A stretch of 48,437 nucleotides of DNA, from the NCBI RefSeq assembly GCF_000317595.1, contig NZ_AEJC01000401.1, forward strand, positions 1 to 48,437. Direction: 5' to 3'. This document shows, one piece after another, positions 7,956-16,497 of this stretch. The stretch's first letter is position 1, and each line of letters starts with the position of its first letter. The position numbers and the translations under genes are program-made. The notes under the pieces are model-generated. The model searched no databases. It had not been told where the DNA came from and worked only from the letters and a program-made list of their open reading frames with translations. This stretch comes from Streptomyces ipomoeae 91-03. GTDB lineage: Bacteria > Actinomycetota > Actinomycetes > Streptomycetales > Streptomycetaceae.

Positions 7956-8876
7956 CTACCAGGGTGCCGCTGCGGCCAAGTGGTCTCGGAGGGTCGGGCC
8001 CTTGTAGTCCTTGCGGAAGACTCCTTGTTCCTGGAGTGGGGGAACGGCCCTGTCGGCGAAGTCGTCCAGGCCGGTGGGGTGATGTGAGGGACAAGGGTGA
8101 AGCCGTCGGCGGCGCCGGACTGGACGTAGTCGTTGATGGTGTCGGCGATGGTGGGGGGAGCCCACGAAGTTCTGGCGGTTGCCCGTCTCGACGATCACGT
8201 CGCGGATGGACCAGTTGTTCGCCGCCGCCGGCTCGCGCCGTTCGCGGGCCGTGGCCAGGGGGTCGCGGTACATGCGGACCTGGGCTCGGCCTCGTGAGAT
8301 GTGCTCCGCGTCGGGGTCGATGTCGGGGAGGGGGCCGTCGGGGTCGTAGGAGGAGAGGTCGTAGATCTTCCCGCCCTGTTCGCGAAGGCGGAGCTCATCG
8401 GCCAGGAAGAGGAAGTCGGACTTGGCGCGTTCGGCGGTGCGCGCGAAGTACGCGAAGAAGCTGAACTCGATATGGCTGCCGGCCTTCGGATCGCTCCACA
8501 CGGTGGTGGTGGTCGTGCAGCGGTTCGCGGGGCGGGGCAGGCCCAGCAGTCCACGCAGGGTGTCGGCCTCGTGCACGTGGCGGAAGGCGTTCCCGCGCTG
8601 GAGTTCGGGCACGAGACCCCGGGTGATCGCGGGGAGGTCGTGGCCGAGCACGGCGGGGCGCAGCCGGAAGCCTGCCAGGCCGGTAGAGGCCAACTCCTGG
8701 AGCGGATCGGCGAGTTGGGTGGGCGTGCCGGCGAAGATACGGGCGTCACTGGTGTACGGCTCGCCCGCGAGGGTGTCGAGGCGGTCGCGGCGGGCCGCTG
8801 CCGCCGTCGGGTCGTCGTCGAGGAACACCACCAGGCGCCGGTGGGCGTCCGAAGGGTGGTCGGGGACGGCCGGCGA
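7956..8876 (-). pseudogene. Collapsed LLM-class (NtaA/SnaA/DszA-like) flavin monooxygenase relic
   Basis: Reading the minus strand gives, in order, a typical C-terminal piece of an LLM monooxygenase (VVFLDDDPTAAAARRDRLD, then AGFRLRPAVLGHDLPAITRG and LRGLLGLPRPANR), a typical N-terminal piece (TTVWSDPKAGSHIEF, ADELRLREQGGKIYDL) and another C-terminal piece (PLPDIDPDAEHISRGRAQ, RDVIVETGNRQNFVGSP, TGLDDFADRAVP, QEQGVFRKDYKGPTLRDHL). The central TIM barrel is missing. Two frameshifts occur in G-runs near 8155 and 8080. This looks like two tandem LLM genes reduced by deletions to their ends. The 5' end abuts the potassium-channel stop. Not functional. Confidence 0.8.
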
Positions 8877-9362
8877 TCAGTCCCGGTCCTCGTCCCGGCC
8901 CTCGCCCCGGCCGGCGACCATCCGCTCCAGCCGGTCGAACCGCTCGTGCAGGGCGTGGGCGGTCTCGTCGCAGAACTCATGGGCCTTGTGGGCGAGTCGG
9001 TGGCGCTTCTGCTCCCGGCCGACGAACCAGGTGGCGATGGCAGCGGTGACCATGCCGTACGTGGTGATGCCGACGACCATGACGACCGCGCCGACGACGC
9101 GGCCCCAGAGGGTCACCGGGTAGAAGTCGCCGTAGCCGACGGTCGTGGCCGTCTCGATGGACCACCACAGCGCCTTCGGGTACGTCGTCAGGTTGGCGTT
9201 CCTCGCGTCGTGCTCGGCGGCGACCACGGCCCAGGAACCGAGGAGCATCACCACGAGGAGGACGGCGGTGGCGCCGCCGGCCGCCTTCAGATGGAGCGGG
9301 CGGCTCCGGCCTTCGTGGCCGAGCAGCAGTTCGACGGCTCTGGTGATGAATCCGGGCAGCAC
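8877..9362 (-). CDS. Two-transmembrane potassium channel
   Basis: This 161-residue protein has a first membrane helix (GGATAVLLVVMLLGSWAVV), a pore loop with the K+ selectivity filter TVGYGD in the segment WWSIETATTVGYGDFYPVT, and a second helix (VVGAVVMVVGITTYGMVTAA). This is the KcsA-like ion-channel (Ion_trans_2) layout. The charged C-terminal tail is Arg/Glu/His-rich and probably forms a cytoplasmic helical bundle. Its start lies only 3 bp after the GH15 stop, so the two genes are probably co-transcribed. Confidence 0.92.
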   Translation of the reverse strand: MLPGFITRAVELLLGHEGRSRPLHLKAAGGATAVLLVVMLLGSWAVVAAEHDARNANLTTYPKALWWSIETATTVGYGDFYPVTLWGRVVGAVVMVVGITTYGMVTAAIATWFVGREQKRHRLAHKAHEFCDETAHALHERFDRLERMVAGRGEGRDEDRD

Positions 9363-9365
9363 GGG

Positions 9366-11204
9366 TCACCCTTCCTTCGCTCGCGGCGCGGGCTGCGGAC
9401 GGCCGCGGCGGGCATGGGTGGCATGGCGGTCGAGTTCGTAGGCGACGCGGATGAGCGGGACGTGCGTGAACGCCTGGGGGAAGTTGCCGAGTTGGCGGCG
9501 CGCGACCGGGTCGTACTCCTCGGCGAGCAGTCCGACGTCGTTGCGCAGCGCCAGCAGCCGCTCGTACAGTTCGCGGGCCTCGTCCTCGCGGCCGGTCGGC
9601 AGCAGGGCGTCGGCGAGCCAGAAGGAGCAGGCCAGGAAGGCGCCCTCGCCGCCGGTGATGGCGTCCGGGGGGTCGGGGCGGCCCGTCGAGTAGCGCGACA
9701 GCAGCCCGTCGGTGAGGAGTTCACGGCGGACGGCGTCGACGGTGCCGAGCACCCGGGGGTCGTCCGGCGGCAGGAAGCCGGTCTGCGGGATCAGCAGCAG
9801 CGCGGCGTCGAGTTCGCGGGAGCCGTAGGACTGGGTGAAGGTGCCCCGTTGCGGGTCGAAGGCCCGCTCGCAGATCTCCCGGTGGATGCGGTCCCGGACC
9901 TCCCGCCACTTCTCCACCGGGCCGGGACGGCCGTGCTCCTCGGCGAGGCGGACCGCCCGGTCGAAGGCGACCCAGCACATCACCTTGGAGTGCGTGTAGT
10001 GGCGTGGGGCGCCGCGCATCTCCCACAGGCTCTGGTCGGGCTGGTGCCACACCTGTGCCAGGTGGTCGAGGAGGACGGCCTGCAGTTCCACCAGGTGCGG
10101 GCGCGTGTGCAGTCCGCAGCCGATCGCCAGATGGATGGCGTCCATGACCTCGCCGGGTACGTCGAGCTGCCGCTGGACGGCCGCCGCGTTGCCGATCCGC
10201 ACGGGGCGCGATCCCTCGTAGCCCGGCAGCCAGTCGGCCTCCCACTCGGTGAGCCGCCGCTCCCCCGCGATGCCGTACATGATCTGCACGTCCTCGGGCC
10301 GCCCCGCGACCGCCCGCTCCAGCCAGCCCCGCCAGGCCTCCGCCTCCTCGGTGAAGCCGCTGCGCAGCAACGCCTCCAGGGTCATACCGGCGTCCCGGAG
10401 CCAGCAGTAGCGGTAGTCCCAGTTCCGGACGCCGCCGATGTCCTCCGGCAGGGACGTGGTCGGGGCGGCGACGATCCCGCCGGTCGGCTCGTACGTCAGG
10501 GCCTTGAGCGTGATCAGGGAGCGGGCCACGGCCTCGCGGTACGGCCCCTCGTACGACAGTCGGCGCAGCCAGCGCCGCCAGTACGCCTCGGTCGCGCCGA
10601 GCGCCTCGAACGCGTCCAGCGGGTCCGGTGCGGGCCGGTGGGAGGGGTACCAGGTGAGCACGAACGGGATGCGTTCGCCGGCGGTCACCTTGAAGTCGGC
10701 GATGTGGGCGGTGCCGTGGGCGACCGGCCGGGCCGGGGTGTACAGCCACACCGACTCCGGGCCGGCGATGCCGGTGAGGTGCCCGTCCTGGCGTCGCATC
10801 CACGGCAGCACCCGGCCGTAGTCGAACCGCAGCCGCAGTTCCATGCGCATGTCGACGGTGCCGGAGCGGCCCTCCACGACGCGTACGACGCAGGGGGCGT
10901 CCTCGCGTTCGCGGCGCGGCATGAAGTCGGTGACCACTGCCTGGCCGGTGGGGGTCTCCCATTCGGTGTCCAGGATCAGGGTGTCGTCGCGGTAGCGGCG
11001 GCGGGCGCGCGGGGTGTCCTCGGCGGCCGGGGCGATGCGCCAGCGGCCGTTGTCCTCGTCGCCGAGGAGGGCGGCGAAGCAGGCGGGTGAGTCGAAACGG
11101 GGGAGGCACAGCCAGTCGACGCTGCCGTCCCGGCCCACCAGGGCCGCGGTGAGGAGGTCGCCGATGAGGGCGTAGTCCTCGATGGGGGCGGGGTGTCCTG
11201 GCAT
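9366..11204 (-). CDS. Glycoside hydrolase family 15 protein (trehalase/glucoamylase-like)
   Basis: The 612-residue protein opens with PIEDYALIGDLLTAALVGRD and GSVDWLCLPRFDSPACFA, the hallmark of actinobacterial GH15 proteins. An N-terminal beta-sandwich (to about residue 240) precedes an (alpha/alpha)6 barrel with NWDYRYCWLRDAGMTLEALL, WEADWLPGYEGSRPVRIGN and, near the end, FLACSFWLADAL. GH15 members are inverting hydrolases that release glucose from alpha-glucosides; mycobacterial relatives of this type are trehalases. There is no signal peptide, so a cytoplasmic trehalase-like role is plausible. The ATG at 11204 directly precedes the conserved start. It heads a two-gene unit with the potassium channel. 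Confidence 0.92.
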   Translation of the reverse strand: MPGHPAPIEDYALIGDLLTAALVGRDGSVDWLCLPRFDSPACFAALLGDEDNGRWRIAPAAEDTPRARRRYRDDTLILDTEWETPTGQAVVTDFMPRREREDAPCVVRVVEGRSGTVDMRMELRLRFDYGRVLPWMRRQDGHLTGIAGPESVWLYTPARPVAHGTAHIADFKVTAGERIPFVLTWYPSHRPAPDPLDAFEALGATEAYWRRWLRRLSYEGPYREAVARSLITLKALTYEPTGGIVAAPTTSLPEDIGGVRNWDYRYCWLRDAGMTLEALLRSGFTEEAEAWRGWLERAVAGRPEDVQIMYGIAGERRLTEWEADWLPGYEGSRPVRIGNAAAVQRQLDVPGEVMDAIHLAIGCGLHTRPHLVELQAVLLDHLAQVWHQPDQSLWEMRGAPRHYTHSKVMCWVAFDRAVRLAEEHGRPGPVEKWREVRDRIHREICERAFDPQRGTFTQSYGSRELDAALLLIPQTGFLPPDDPRVLGTVDAVRRELLTDGLLSRYSTGRPDPPDAITGGEGAFLACSFWLADALLPTGREDEARELYERLLALRNDVGLLAEEYDPVARRQLGNFPQAFTHVPLIRVAYELDRHATHARRGRPQPAPRAKEG

Positions 11205-11455
11205 GGGGTCAGTTTCGGTGTGGGTGGGGGTTGGGGCATGTCGGACGGGGCGTTCGAGGGTGGGGGGATCGGGCGCCGTGGGGGTTCTGTGCTTCGTCGA
11301 GTACCGGTCGTCTCGGGCTCGGGCTGGTCGTGCCCACACGGCGGAGCCGCAGATCGACACAGCCCCGCGCCCCTTACGGGGCGCTCCGGTCATCCCTGGC
11401 ACAAAGGTGCCCGCCAGGGGGCCGAGGGCCGCTCGTCGGCCACTACGCTCCCGCC

Positions 11456-12209
11456 ATGGGACTGCGAAACACCCGCCCCATCGACATCGGTTCGGCGCAT
11501 GTCATCGTCACCGGCGGGTCGAGCGGCATCGGTCTGGCCGCGGCCCGGCTCCTCGCGGCGCGCGGCGCGCGGCGCGAAGCTCTCGCTGATCGCGCGGGGC
11601 GCGGAGCGTCTTGAGACGGCCGCGCAGGAGGTGTCGGCCACCGTGCGACGAGGGCCGGCCGCCGTGCGGCGGGTGTCGGTCGCCGTGCGGGCCGCCGACG
11701 TGGCCGATCGGTCGGCTCTCACCCTCGCCATCGTCGAACTGGAGGACGAACAGGCACGGCCGTGCGACGTCCTGATCACCTCCGCGGGGCTCGCCCGCCC
11801 CGGCCTGCTTCCTGGAACTGCCCGACGACGTCTTCCGGCAGATGATCGAGGTCGACTACTTCGGCACGCTCCACGCCATACGCGCCGTCGCCCCCGGCAT
11901 GGTGCGGCGCGGGCACGGCAGTGTGGTCGCGGTGTCGTCTTCCCGCCGGACGTGGACACGCCGCAGCTCGCCGAGGAGAACCGGTGGAAGCCCGAGGAGA
12001 CACGGGTGGTCGGCGGAACGATCAAGTCCCTCACGGCGGAGCAGGTGGCGGCGGCGATCGTGCGGGGTATCGATCAGCGGCGTTTCATGATCTGCCCGGA
12101 CCTGGGCACCCGGGCGCCGGCCCGCTTCGGCAGCGTGCTCATGCCGTTCCTCAACCGCGAGTTCGACCGCGGGGTCAGAGCGGTCCACCGGTCGACGATC
12201 AGGCCCTGA
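11456..12209 (+). pseudogene. Short-chain dehydrogenase, catalytic segment deleted
   Basis: ATG 11456 opens VIVTGGSSGIGLAAARLLAA, the SDR cofactor motif. A 7-bp duplication in GGCGCGC repeats near 11565 shifts the frame to KLSLIARGAERLETAAQEV. A second shift near 11810 leads to FRQMIEVDYFGTLHAIRAV and GHGSVVAVSS. The sequence then jumps directly to VFPPDVDTPQLAEENRWKP, so about 40 residues with the catalytic YxxxK are absent. The C terminus (RFMICPDLGTRAP) and the overall pattern resemble 3-ketodihydrosphingosine-reductase-type SDRs. The deletion cannot be explained by single base-calling errors, so this is a true pseudogene. Confidence 0.85.
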
Positions 12210-12250
12210 CCCGCGGCGAACAGGGCCGGTGGTAAGCCGACTTCGCCGGC

Positions 12251-13207
12251 TCAGGCCGCCGCCGCGACGCGGAAGCCGATGTTGCCGGCCGAGCTGTCGG
12301 GCGTGTTGGAGGAGCGGGCGGCGACTCGGTAGCGGTTGCAGTAGGAGGCGTGGCACATGTGGGAGCCGCCGCGCATCACACGGATGGGACCGTCCGGGGG
12401 GCCGGTCGGGTCGGTGCGGGGGCCCGTGAGGTGGAAGTCGGGGCTGAAAGGGTCGGCGCACCACTCCCATACGTTGCCGACCGTGTTGTACAGGCCGAAG
12501 CCGTTGGGCTCGAAGGCGTCGGCGGGGGCCGTCGAGCGGTGGCCGTCGGCGGCCGTGTTGAGGGTGGGGAAGGTGCCGCGCCAGATGTTGCAGCGGTACT
12601 GCCCGTCGGGGTCGAGGTCGTCGCCCCAGGGGTAGCGCTGCTGCTCCAGGCCGCCGCGGGCCGCGTACTCCCACTCGGCCTCGGTGGGCAGCCGGGTGCC
12701 CGACCAGGCGCAGTAGGCCCGCGCGTCGTTCCAGGAGACGTGCACCACCGGGTGGTCGAGGATCGCGTCGACGGAGGAGCCCGGGCCCTCCGGGTGCCGC
12801 CAGGTGGCACCCCGGACGCCACGCCACCACGGGGTGCCGGGAACGTGCGGGGAGACGGCGCGCAGGTGGGCCGGGAGGAACCCCTCGAAGACGAAGGAGA
12901 AGTCGAAGTGTTCGGCCTCCGTCACATGGCCGGTCGCGTCCACGAACTCCGCGAACTGTTCGTTGGTGACGGTCGTCGCCGCGATACGGAACGGGCTCAG
13001 CTCCACCTCGCGGACCGGGCCCTCGCCGTCCGCCGGGTAACCCACCTCGTCGTCGGTGCCCATGAGGAAACGGCCACCGGGCAGGTCCAGCATCCGTCGG
13101 GGGTGCTGCGCCTCCGGTGACTCGCCCGAGGTCACGCCCCTCGGCACGCCCGACGGCACGGTCACCGGCTGCCGGCCCGGGGCACAGCAGGGCCTGTCCT
13201 GTGACAT
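12251..13207 (-). CDS. Formylglycine-generating enzyme family protein
   Basis: A 318-residue FGE-sulfatase domain protein. Seen motifs are DLPGGRFLMGTDDEVGYPAD, PFRIAATTVTNEQFAEFVD, VHVSWNDARAYCAWSGTRLP, EAEWEYAARGG, YPWGDDL, GNVWEWCADPF and RVMRGGSHMCHASYCNRYR. Cys285 and Cys290, spaced as CxxxxC, match the copper-binding active-site pair of true FGE, which oxidises a sulfatase cysteine to formylglycine. This distinguishes it from EgtB/PvdO relatives that lack the pair. The ATG at 13207 is the first reasonable start; the N-terminal 35 residues are not conserved-looking. No sulfatase gene is present in the window, so its client is elsewhere. Confidence 0.93.
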   Translation of the reverse strand: MSQDRPCCAPGRQPVTVPSGVPRGVTSGESPEAQHPRRMLDLPGGRFLMGTDDEVGYPADGEGPVREVELSPFRIAATTVTNEQFAEFVDATGHVTEAEHFDFSFVFEGFLPAHLRAVSPHVPGTPWWRGVRGATWRHPEGPGSSVDAILDHPVVHVSWNDARAYCAWSGTRLPTEAEWEYAARGGLEQQRYPWGDDLDPDGQYRCNIWRGTFPTLNTAADGHRSTAPADAFEPNGFGLYNTVGNVWEWCADPFSPDFHLTGPRTDPTGPPDGPIRVMRGGSHMCHASYCNRYRVAARSSNTPDSSAGNIGFRVAAAA

Positions 13208-13311
13208 CGCGCGGTCCTTCGAGGTGACGGGTGCTTGAGGCGTGCAGGGTAGCCCGACGGCGGCGTCGGCCCGCGCGCCGGGGTTCCGTGGTATTCCCGC
13301 GTACAGCACCA

Positions 13312-13326
13312 TGTGACATAGTACTG
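13312..13326 (+). promoter_or_regulatory. Putative GntR operator/-10 region of the D-hydroxyproline dehydrogenase genes
   Basis: TGTGACATAGTACTG ends 2 bp before the GTG start of the dehydrogenase gene. It matches, at 14 of 15 positions, the inverted motif at 16498-16512 before the deaminase gene. TAGTAC (13319-13324) could be the -10 box, which would put the start of the mRNA at or near the GTG and make it leaderless; no ribosome site is visible. The likely binding protein is the GntR regulator at 18455. Confidence 0.7.
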
Positions 13327-13328
13327 AT

Positions 13329-14606
13329 GTGACCGAGCGACTGACCTGCGACGTCGTGGTTGTCGGAGCGGGAATGGTGGGCGCGGCCTGCGCCCTGTAC
13401 GCGGCCCGGGCGGGTCTGGACGTCGTCGTGGTGGACCGCGGCCCGGTGGCCGGTGGCACGACCGGCGCCGGCGAGGGCAACCTGCTGGTCTCCGACAAGA
13501 AACCGGGTCCCGAGCTCGAACTCGCCCTGCTCTCCGGTCGTCTGTGGGCGGAGCTGGCCGCCGAACCCGGTCTGGGCGCGGCCTTCGAGTACGAGGCGAA
13601 GGGCGGGCTCGTCGTCGCCTCCACCCCGGACGGGCTCACCGCTCTGGAGGGCTTCGCGGCGGGCCAGCGTGCCGCCGGCGTCGAGGCGATCACGGTCGAA
13701 GCGCACCGGCTCCCCGCTCTGGAACCGCACTTGGCCCCCGGACTCGCGGGCGGTGTGTACTACCCGCAGGACGCCCAGGTCATGCCCACCCTGGCCGCCG
13801 CCCATCTCGTACGGGCCTCCGGCGCCCGTCTCCGCACCGGCCGCACGGTGACCGAGGTGCTGCGCACGGCCGACGGCACCGTACGCGGCGTGCGCACGGA
13901 CCGGGGTGAGATCCACGCGCCGGCCGTCGTGAACGCCGCCGGGACGTGGGGCGGCGAGCTGGCCGCGCTCGCCGGGGTCGGCCTTCCCGTCCTCCCCCGG
14001 CGCGGCTTCGTCCTCGTCACCGAACCGCTCCCACGCCTGGTACGGCACAAGGTGTACGCCGCCGACTATGTGGCCGACGTGGCCAGCGACTCGGCGGCGC
14101 TCCAGACCTCCCCGGTCGTCGAGGGCACGGCGGCCGGGCCGGTGCTCATCGGGGCCAGCCGGGAGCGGGTCGGCTTCGACCGGTCGTTCTCGCTGCCGGT
14201 CGTACGGGCGCTGGCGGCGGGCGCGACCCGGCTGTTCCCGTTCCTGGAGCGGGTGCGGGCGATGCGGACGTACGTGGGCTTCCGGCCGTACATGCCGGAT
14301 CATCTGCCCGCGATCGGGCCCGATCCACGGGTGCCGGGGCTGTTCCACGCGTGCGGGCACGAGGGCGCCGGGATCGGGCTCGCCACCGGCACGGGGTATC
14401 TGATCGCCCAGGTGCTCGGGGGCAAAGCACCCGAGCTGGGCCTCGGGCCGTTCCGCCCGGACCGGTTCGACAAGTCCGACGTCGATGCGTCCCACATCGA
14501 TGAGCCGGACGTCGATGAGTCGGACGTCGATGAGTCGGACGTCGATGAGTCCGATGTCGATGAGTTCGGCGGGGAGTTCGAGGACTTCGGCAGGGAGAGC
14601 GAGTGA
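13329..14606 (+). CDS. FAD-dependent oxidoreductase, D-hydroxyproline dehydrogenase beta-type subunit
   Basis: The 425-residue DAO-family flavoprotein begins at GTG 13329, because the overlapping ATG is followed at once by a stop. It has the FAD motif VVVVGAGMVGAACALYAARA (residues 9-28), VVDRGPVAGGTTGAGEGNLL, VVNAAGTWGGELAALAG and the C-terminal PDHLPAIGPDPRVPGLF, then ACGHEGAGIGLATGTGYLIA. Together with the next two genes it forms a three-component dehydrogenase like those oxidising cis-4-hydroxy-D-proline (or D-proline) to the pyrroline carboxylate. The last 45 residues are an unusual acidic tail built of DVDES repeats. Its stop overlaps the next start (GTGA). Confidence 0.88.
   Translation: MTERLTCDVVVVGAGMVGAACALYAARAGLDVVVVDRGPVAGGTTGAGEGNLLVSDKKPGPELELALLSGRLWAELAAEPGLGAAFEYEAKGGLVVASTPDGLTALEGFAAGQRAAGVEAITVEAHRLPALEPHLAPGLAGGVYYPQDAQVMPTLAAAHLVRASGARLRTGRTVTEVLRTADGTVRGVRTDRGEIHAPAVVNAAGTWGGELAALAGVGLPVLPRRGFVLVTEPLPRLVRHKVYAADYVADVASDSAALQTSPVVEGTAAGPVLIGASRERVGFDRSFSLPVVRALAAGATRLFPFLERVRAMRTYVGFRPYMPDHLPAIGPDPRVPGLFHACGHEGAGIGLATGTGYLIAQVLGGKAPELGLGPFRPDRFDKSDVDASHIDEPDVDESDVDESDVDESDVDEFGGEFEDFGRESE
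14478..14567 (+). repeat. Six 15-bp tandem repeats encoding an acidic DVDES tail
   Basis: Six consecutive 15-bp units related to GACGTCGATGAGTCG lie in frame at the 3' end of the flavoprotein gene and encode DVDAS, HIDEP, DVDES, DVDES, DVDES and DVDEF. The repeats are nearly identical at the DNA level, so they expanded recently by slippage. Confidence 0.95.
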
Positions 14607-14902
14607 ATCCACTGGAGCTGGCCGAGGCGGAACCGGGCCCCGCCTTCACCGTCACCCTCGACGGCCGTGAGCTGACCGCGCTGCCCGGGCAGACGGTCGC
14701 GGCGGCGCTCTGGGCGGCCGGGGTGACGTCATGGCGCACCACTCGGGGCGAGGGCCGACCGCGTGGGATCTTCTGCGGCATCGGCGTCTGCTTCGACTGC
14801 CTCGTCATCGTCAACGACCGTCCCAATCAGCGGGCTTGTCTGCTTCCGCTCCGGCCGGGGGACGCGATCCGTACGCAGGAGGGAACGGGCCATGGGGACT
14901 GA
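14603..14902 (+). CDS. (2Fe-2S)-binding protein, small subunit of D-hydroxyproline dehydrogenase
   Basis: A 99-residue ferredoxin-like protein starting at GTG 14603 within the stop of the previous gene. FTVTLDGRELTALPGQTVAA is the beta-grasp start, and GIFCGIGVCFDCLVIVN plus RACLLPL supply four cysteines in the CxxxxCxxC...C pattern of a [2Fe-2S] cluster. Such small proteins link the two flavin subunits in heterotrimeric or heterohexameric D-hydroxyproline and related amine dehydrogenases. Its 3' end overlaps the next gene by 11 bp, so the three subunits are translationally coupled. Confidence 0.92.
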   Translation: MNPLELAEAEPGPAFTVTLDGRELTALPGQTVAAALWAAGVTSWRTTRGEGRPRGIFCGIGVCFDCLVIVNDRPNQRACLLPLRPGDAIRTQEGTGHGD

Positions 14903-16352
14903 GCGGCGGCTGCCACGCCCCGGCCTCCCCCGCCTCGCCGTCATCGGCGCGGGTCCGGCGGGTCTCGCCGCGGCGCTCGCGGCAGCCGGGCGGGGCGTGC
15001 ACGTCACGCTGGTCGACTCCGCGGAGGCGCCCGGCGGTCAGTTCCATCGGCAGCCCGCCGCCGGTCTCGGGGCGCGACGTCCGCAGTCGCTGCACCACCA
15101 GTGGCGCACCTGGCAGCGGCTGAGCGACGGCCTCGAACGGCAGATCACCGCCGGGCGCGTCACCCACCTCCCGGACCATCACGTGTGGTGCGTGGAGCGG
15201 CACACCGAGAACCACGGGCAGGAAAGGGGCGCCGAACGCCTCCGGCCCTTCACCGTGCACGCCCTGCTGGGCCCCGAGCAGGAGAAGCCCGCCACCGTCC
15301 ACGCGGACGCCGTACTGCTCGCGACCGGTGGCTACGAGAAGGTGCTCCCCTTCCCCGGCTGGACCCTGCCGGGCGTGGTCACCGCCGGGGGCGCGCAGGC
15401 CATGCTGAAGGGCGGACTGGTGGTGTCCGGGCGTACGGCGGTCGTGGCCGGGACCGGTCCGCTGCTGTTGCCGGTGGCGACCGGGCTCGCGGCGGCCGGG
15501 GTGCGGGTGGCCGCGCTGGTGGAGTCGGCGGACCCGAAGGCGCTGGTGCGGCGGGGCGGGGCGCTGGTCGGGCGGGCGGACAAGCTCGTCGAAGGCGCCG
15601 GGTACGCGGTGGAGTTGCTGCGCCGCCGGGTGCGGACCCTCGTGCGGCACACCGTGGTCGAGGCGCACGGCACCGAGCGACTGGAGGCCGTGACCGTCGC
15701 CGCGCTCGACGCCGAGGGGCGCGTCCGTCCCGGCACCGAGCGCCGTATCCCCTGCGACACACTCGCCGTGGGGCACGGCATGCTCCCGCACACCGACCTC
15801 GCCGAATCCCTCGGCTGCCGTGTCGACGCCGACGGAATGCGCGTATGGGCCGACGACGAGCAGCGCACCGATGTGCCGGGCGTGTGGGCGGCGGGCGAGG
15901 CCACCGGCATCGGCGGCGCGGCCCTCTCCCTCGCCGAGGGGCATGTCGCCGGGCGGTCGGCGGCGGCCCGGCTGCGGGGTTCGGAGCCCGACCCACGACA
16001 GTGGGCCGGGGCCGCCAGGTCCCGTGACCGGCTGCGGAAGTTCTTCGCCGCACTCGACGGCGTGTACGTACCGCCGGCGCACTGGGCCGAGCAGGTCACC
16101 GACGGCACGGTCGTCTGCCGGTGCGAGGAGGTCACCGCCGGGGCGATCCGTGAGGCCGTCGGGGAGCTGGGCGCTGGGGACGTACGGACCGTGAAGCTGC
16201 TCACGCGGGCCGGGATGGGCTGGTGCCAGGGCCGGATGTGCGGGCCGGCGGTCGCGGGGATCGCCGGGTGCCCGGAGGCCGTGCCCCGGCGCCCGTTCGC
16301 ACGCCCGGTGCCGCTGGGGGTACTGGCACGGGCCGGGGAGACCGATGACTGA
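14892..16352 (+). CDS. NAD(P)/FAD-dependent oxidoreductase with BFD-like [2Fe-2S] domain (alpha-type subunit)
   Basis: The 486-residue protein begins at ATG 14892. RLAVIGAGPAGLAAALAAAG (about residues 13-32) is the FAD-binding motif. A second Rossmann motif follows (RTAVVAGTGPLLLPVATGLA), then VWAAGEATGIGGAALSLAEG, which closes the flavin site. The C-terminal VVCRCEEVTAGAIREAV plus GWCQGRMCGPAVA gives a CxC...CxxxxC cluster site of the BFD/Fer2_BFD type. This layout matches the alpha subunit of D-hydroxyproline or octopine/opine-type dehydrogenases. It is the third gene of the coupled unit and is followed by a 182-bp spacer and the second promoter. Confidence 0.92.
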   Translation: MGTERRLPRPGLPRLAVIGAGPAGLAAALAAAGRGVHVTLVDSAEAPGGQFHRQPAAGLGARRPQSLHHQWRTWQRLSDGLERQITAGRVTHLPDHHVWCVERHTENHGQERGAERLRPFTVHALLGPEQEKPATVHADAVLLATGGYEKVLPFPGWTLPGVVTAGGAQAMLKGGLVVSGRTAVVAGTGPLLLPVATGLAAAGVRVAALVESADPKALVRRGGALVGRADKLVEGAGYAVELLRRRVRTLVRHTVVEAHGTERLEAVTVAALDAEGRVRPGTERRIPCDTLAVGHGMLPHTDLAESLGCRVDADGMRVWADDEQRTDVPGVWAAGEATGIGGAALSLAEGHVAGRSAAARLRGSEPDPRQWAGAARSRDRLRKFFAALDGVYVPPAHWAEQVTDGTVVCRCEEVTAGAIREAVGELGAGDVRTVKLLTRAGMGWCQGRMCGPAVAGIAGCPEAVPRRPFARPVPLGVLARAGETDD

Positions 16353-16497
16353 GCCCCGCCACAGCCGCGCGGCCCCGGCACCGCACCGCCGCAGCCCTTC
16401 CGCAGCCGTACCGCCGTAGCCCCTCCCCAGCCACGCCGCCTCAGCCCTTCCACGGCCGCGTACCCCCGGCGCGACACCGCGCGCAGCCCGTGACCGC

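Noticed and set aside
8301..11090. A 929-codon plus-strand ORF opposite the GH15 and channel genes
   Set aside because: It is antisense to well-recognised proteins and has the composition expected from third-position GC in the opposite strand; no family motif.
11856..14612. A 918-codon minus-strand ORF across the FGE and flavoprotein genes
   Set aside because: Frame shadow of the real genes; the translated sequence is low-complexity Arg/Pro/Gly with no domain.
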